Notes under the pieces: model-generated | The model's input: the letters and a program-made list of their open reading frames with translations, nothing else | What the model was told of the DNA's origin: nothing | The model's database searches: none | Shown here: in pieces, positions 6,341-9,519 of the stretch | How positions within the stretch are numbered: position 1 is the stretch's first letter | How the letters are laid out: each line of letters starts with the position of its first letter | NCBI GenBank assembly: GCA_013044305.1 | Contig: JABEUT010000154.1 | Span: 1-9,519, forward strand | Direction of reading: 5' to 3' | From: Bacteroidia bacterium | GTDB taxonomy: Bacteria > Bacteroidota > Bacteroidia > JABEUT01 | Length of the DNA: 9,519 nucleotides | Made by a program: the position numbers and the translations under genes

Positions 6341-9300
6341 ATGAAAGAACATTTCTTTAAAAGATTTAAAAACCCCTTAATAGGCGTAGTAATTTTTGCG
6401 CTTGCAGGTGGCTTTTTCACTTTCCGTAAGATGAAAGCCTCGCTCCTGCCTGATGTTACCTTTCCACAGGTGCGCATTGTGGCCGATAACGGAGAACAAC
6501 CAGTGGACAGGATGATGATTACCGTAACGCGCCCGCTCGAAGAGGCGATAAAGCAAGTGCCTTACCTGCAAAGAGTGTACAGCGCCACCAGCCGCGGCGA
6601 ATGCGAAATAGATGTGTACCTCGACTGGAACGCCGATATAGACATCAGCCAGCAGCAAATAGAATCAAGGATTAACCAGGCGAAAGCCGATCTGCCTCCG
6701 GGTGTGAATATTGAGGTGGAAAAAATGAGCATGTACTCCACAACAGCCGTTATGGGGTACATATTGAGGAGCCCGAAAAGATCGCCGATAGACCTTACAT
6801 GGCTGGCTAATTATACAGTGAAACCGTTCTTTTCACAAATAGAAGGGGTTTCAAGCGTTCAAATTTCGGGCGGCAGGAATAAGGAATATTGGGCAGAACT
6901 GAATATTGCCAAAATGGCGTCATTGCGTATCACACCCGCCATGGTAAATGAAGCTATCGGCAGAAATGATTTCATTAAATCAAACGGATACTCATCTGAT
7001 TACAGGAGGTTGTACCTTTCGCTTACCGACGCAAGTGTTTACAATATCAATCAGCTCGAAAACATCATCATTTCATCAGATTCGGCAGGTTATATCCGCC
7101 TTAAGGATATTGCAGGCATTAAGGTTCACGAGGAAACAACCTATACACGGATTAATGCCGACGGGTCGCCGGCTATTGTTATTGATGTGCTACAGCAGCC
7201 AAATGCCAATCTGGTTGATTTTTCGCAACGGATGGCGAAAAAAGTGGAAGAATTGAATAAAATACTCCCGCACGATGTTCAGCTTACCAACTATTACAAC
7301 CAGGCTACATTTGTGAACGATGCCATAGAAAGTGTAAAGGACGCCCTGCTTATCGGTCTTGCACTTGCCATTATCATCGTTATTATCTTCCTCCGCTCCT
7401 ACCGCGCCTCCCTTTCTGTTCTGCTTATAATACCCGTAACCCTGTCGCTTACCCTTATTTGGCTGTATGCAATAGGTCAAACCTTCAACATTATGACCCT
7501 GGGCGCCATTGCCGCAGCCATCGGGCTTATTATTGACGATGCCATAGTGGTTGTGGAGCAAATTCACCGCATCAAGGAAGAAAACCCTTCCATGTCGGCT
7601 TTTGAAGCTGCACACGAGGCAATCAGGTACCTTTTCCCGGTTATGATAGGCTCTTCCATGAGCACAATCGTTATATTTTTACCTTTCATCTTCCTGCTAA
7701 CCGGAGTATCTGGCGCTTACTTCAAGGTACTCGCCATTACCATGGTTATCGCACTGGTTTGTTCATTCTTTGCTACCTGGCTTTTGCTGCCCGTAATCTA
7801 TTCCTACTTTGGCAAGAGTGAAATAAAAATGAAGACTTCACACCATGTTAAAAAGCAGAAATGGGTAGTGTTCTTTGTAAATAAACCCTGGATGAGCCTA
7901 GGTATTGTGGCAGTAGTTGTTGCCTTGTTTCTATTTATTTATCCCAGGCTGAAAACCGGCTTCCTGCCTGAAATGGATGAAGGAACCATAGTAATGGATT
8001 ACTTTACCCCATCGGGCACCTCGTTTACCGAAACCGATAGCATACTGATGCGCGTGGAGCGGGCTATAATTTCTGTTCCGGAGGTTAAAACCTATGTCAG
8101 GCGCACCGGCACGCAAATGGGCTTCTTTATTACTGAACCCAACCGGGGCGATTTTCTTATACAACTCAAAAAGGCAAGAAACAAAACCACCGAGGAGGTT
8201 ATTAGCGATATACGGCAGAAAATTGAAGAAACGGGCATGAATGTACATCCTGATATTGGACAGAGGATTGAAGATATCATTGGCGACCTGATAGGTGAAG
8301 TGCAGCCAATACAAATAAAGATATATGGAGACGACCCCGCCAGGCTTGATAGCCTTGCCATGAGTGCAACAAAGGCGCTTTCCGGCGTCAACGGACTGGC
8401 AGATATTTTTAACGGGGTAACTGTGGCCGGCCCCTACATAAACGTAAAACCTGATCTGACTAAACTACAGCAATTCGGAGTTACGCCCGACGACTTTCAG
8501 TTTCAACTGAAAACAAGATTAAGCGGTACGGTTTCGGGAGAAGTATTTGATAAACAGCAAATGACCAATATCCGCATTATTGAAGATACTGTTGCCAACA
8601 GGCAGACTGTAGATGCAATGAACCGGAGTTACATATTCTTACCCGATGGCCGCCTGCAGCCCGTGTCTCATTTTGCCGATATTTCACTAAGTCATGGCGT
8701 TGCTGAAAGCGACAGGGAAAATCTTCAGCCTGTAGTAATGATAACTGCACGGCTTCAGAATGCCGACCTAGGCACTACAATGAATAACGTAAAAAAGGTT
8801 ATTGCACAAAAGCTCGTATTACCGCCCGGATATCATATTTCGTACGGCGGGGCGTATCAGGAACAGCAAAAATCATTCAGTGAACTGCTTCTGATTCTCA
8901 TTACATCATGTCTGCTTGTATTCAGTATCGTTTTGTTCCTGTTCAGAGATTTCAGGGCTGCATTTATTGTCTTGTTTATTGCAGTGCTTGGTGTTACGGG
9001 CAGCTGCCTGGCTTTGTACCTAACCGGCACTCCGCTGAATGTAGGCAGTTATACAGGACTGATTATGATGGTGGGCATTGTAGGCGAAAACGCCATTTTC
9101 ACCTTTCAGCAATTTGGCGAAAGCCGGAAAACGAACGGTGTAAAAGATGCTCTTGTATTTGCAATCTCAACACGGTTGAGGCCTAAATTGATGACGGCAT
9201 TGTGCGCTGTTATCGCCCTTATGCCCCTTGCTCTTGGATTTGGAACTGGTGCTACTCTGCATCAGCCTTTGGCTATAGCGGTGGTTGGCGGCTTTGTGCT

Positions 9301-9379
9301 GGCTCTGCCTCTGCTGCTTATCGTTTTCCCTTCTCTGCTTTCACTTGCTTACGGGAGGGAAAAGCATATATCAGATTAA
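6341..9379 (+). CDS. RND-family efflux pump inner-membrane permease
   Basis: This proton-driven inner-membrane transporter has 1012 residues, slightly shorter than AcrB. TM1 is at about 11-27, and the first periplasmic porter region runs from about 35 to 330. TM2-TM6 span about 333-490. TM4 carries AAAIGLIIDDAIVVVEQIHR with the proton-relay pair D399/D400. TM7 is at about 517-534, the second periplasmic loop at about 540-845, and TM8-TM12 at about 848-1003. STRLRPKLMTAL and GTGATLHQPLAIAVVGG are family signatures. The Asp-Asp pair and the absence of the metal-pump DGAV motif point to the drug/hydrophobe class, although the loop RIEDIIGDLIGEVQPIQIKIYGDD also resembles CzcA-like pumps, so the substrate is unknown. 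In TM10 the site of AcrB Lys940 is Glu916 (GIVGENAIF). It works with the TolC-like and adaptor proteins encoded just upstream. No terminator hairpin follows the stop. Confidence 0.95.
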   Translation: MKEHFFKRFKNPLIGVVIFALAGGFFTFRKMKASLLPDVTFPQVRIVADNGEQPVDRMMITVTRPLEEAIKQVPYLQRVYSATSRGECEIDVYLDWNADIDISQQQIESRINQAKADLPPGVNIEVEKMSMYSTTAVMGYILRSPKRSPIDLTWLANYTVKPFFSQIEGVSSVQISGGRNKEYWAELNIAKMASLRITPAMVNEAIGRNDFIKSNGYSSDYRRLYLSLTDASVYNINQLENIIISSDSAGYIRLKDIAGIKVHEETTYTRINADGSPAIVIDVLQQPNANLVDFSQRMAKKVEELNKILPHDVQLTNYYNQATFVNDAIESVKDALLIGLALAIIIVIIFLRSYRASLSVLLIIPVTLSLTLIWLYAIGQTFNIMTLGAIAAAIGLIIDDAIVVVEQIHRIKEENPSMSAFEAAHEAIRYLFPVMIGSSMSTIVIFLPFIFLLTGVSGAYFKVLAITMVIALVCSFFATWLLLPVIYSYFGKSEIKMKTSHHVKKQKWVVFFVNKPWMSLGIVAVVVALFLFIYPRLKTGFLPEMDEGTIVMDYFTPSGTSFTETDSILMRVERAIISVPEVKTYVRRTGTQMGFFITEPNRGDFLIQLKKARNKTTEEVISDIRQKIEETGMNVHPDIGQRIEDIIGDLIGEVQPIQIKIYGDDPARLDSLAMSATKALSGVNGLADIFNGVTVAGPYINVKPDLTKLQQFGVTPDDFQFQLKTRLSGTVSGEVFDKQQMTNIRIIEDTVANRQTVDAMNRSYIFLPDGRLQPVSHFADISLSHGVAESDRENLQPVVMITARLQNADLGTTMNNVKKVIAQKLVLPPGYHISYGGAYQEQQKSFSELLLILITSCLLVFSIVLFLFRDFRAAFIVLFIAVLGVTGSCLALYLTGTPLNVGSYTGLIMMVGIVGENAIFTFQQFGESRKTNGVKDALVFAISTRLRPKLMTALCAVIALMPLALGFGTGATLHQPLAIAVVGGFVLALPLLLIVFPSLLSLAYGREKHISD

Positions 9380-9423
9380 TCAGCATTCCACGCCTAAGCC
9401 TGCACCGAATCAACTATATTGAG

Positions 9424-9431
9424 TATCTTCG
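9424..9431 (+). promoter_or_regulatory. Probable -7 promoter box of the tRNA-Thr gene
   Basis: TATCTTCG differs from the Bacteroidota -7 consensus TAnnTTTG at one base and ends 15 bases before the tRNA 5' end, a suitable distance. The only -33 candidate at proper spacing is a weak CCTG (9399-9402, 21 bp upstream). It would let the tRNA be transcribed independently of the efflux operon. Confidence 0.45.
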
Positions 9432-9446
9432 CATTTCCCAAAAAAT

Positions 9447-9518
<72 letters not shown>

Positions 9519-9519
9519 C

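Noticed and set aside
7190..7615. A 141-codon open frame on the - strand inside the RND permease
   Set aside because: It is the antisense shadow of a well-supported membrane protein, with no recognisable domain and low-complexity composition.
6341..9379. Calling the pump a CzcA-type heavy-metal exporter
   Set aside because: TM4 has IIDDAIVVVEQ rather than the DGAV-type metal-pump signature, and the N-terminal segment is of the drug-pump type. The CzcA-like resemblance is limited to part of the second loop.
9380..9423. A terminator after the RND permease
   Set aside because: No GC-rich stem followed by a T-tract is present. The best inverted repeat (TCAA-CTATA-TTGA) has only 4-bp arms.

Overview
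This window looks like ordinary chromosomal sequence from a member of the Bacteroidota. The signs are secretion signals ending in A-Q, little use of Shine-Dalgarno sites, an AT-rich -7 box of the TAnnTTTG type, a PepSY-like (DUF2874-type) periplasmic protein and tightly packed genes. I cannot place it below phylum level. All genes lie on the + strand, and no gap exceeds about 70 bases.

Layout: (1) Bases 9-38 hold a probable intrinsic terminator of a gene lying upstream of the window. (2) Bases 71-1618 encode L-aspartate oxidase (nadB), the first step of de novo NAD synthesis. Its C-terminus stops unusually early. (3) Bases 1659-3583 are a two-component system: an OmpR/PhoB-family response regulator followed by an overlapping sensor histidine kinase. 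The kinase is interrupted by one in-frame TAA at 3092-3094, with intact same-frame coding on both sides. (4) Bases 3584-3619 are a short gap with an 8-bp direct repeat at 11-bp period and a good -7 box. I read this as a candidate response-regulator operator and promoter. (5) Bases 3647-9379 are an efflux cluster: a small secreted PepSY-like protein, a TolC-family outer-membrane factor, a lipoprotein RND adaptor and a 1012-residue RND permease, separated by 24 bp, a 26-bp overlap and 38 bp. (6) Bases 9447-9518 are tRNA-Thr(CGT), preceded by a probable promoter box.

The likely logic is that the two-component system senses an envelope or chemical signal and switches on the PepSY-TolC-adaptor-RND operon, which exports an unknown compound across both membranes. 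The substrate cannot be read from the sequence. The permease has the Asp-Asp pair of drug-type RND pumps and lacks the hallmark of metal pumps. I saw no wholly new system, mobile element or CRISPR array. The points most worth a second look are the single nonsense codon in the kinase, the helical-phase direct repeat before the efflux operon, the adaptor with almost no alpha-hairpin, and the Lys-to-Glu change in the permease's TM10.
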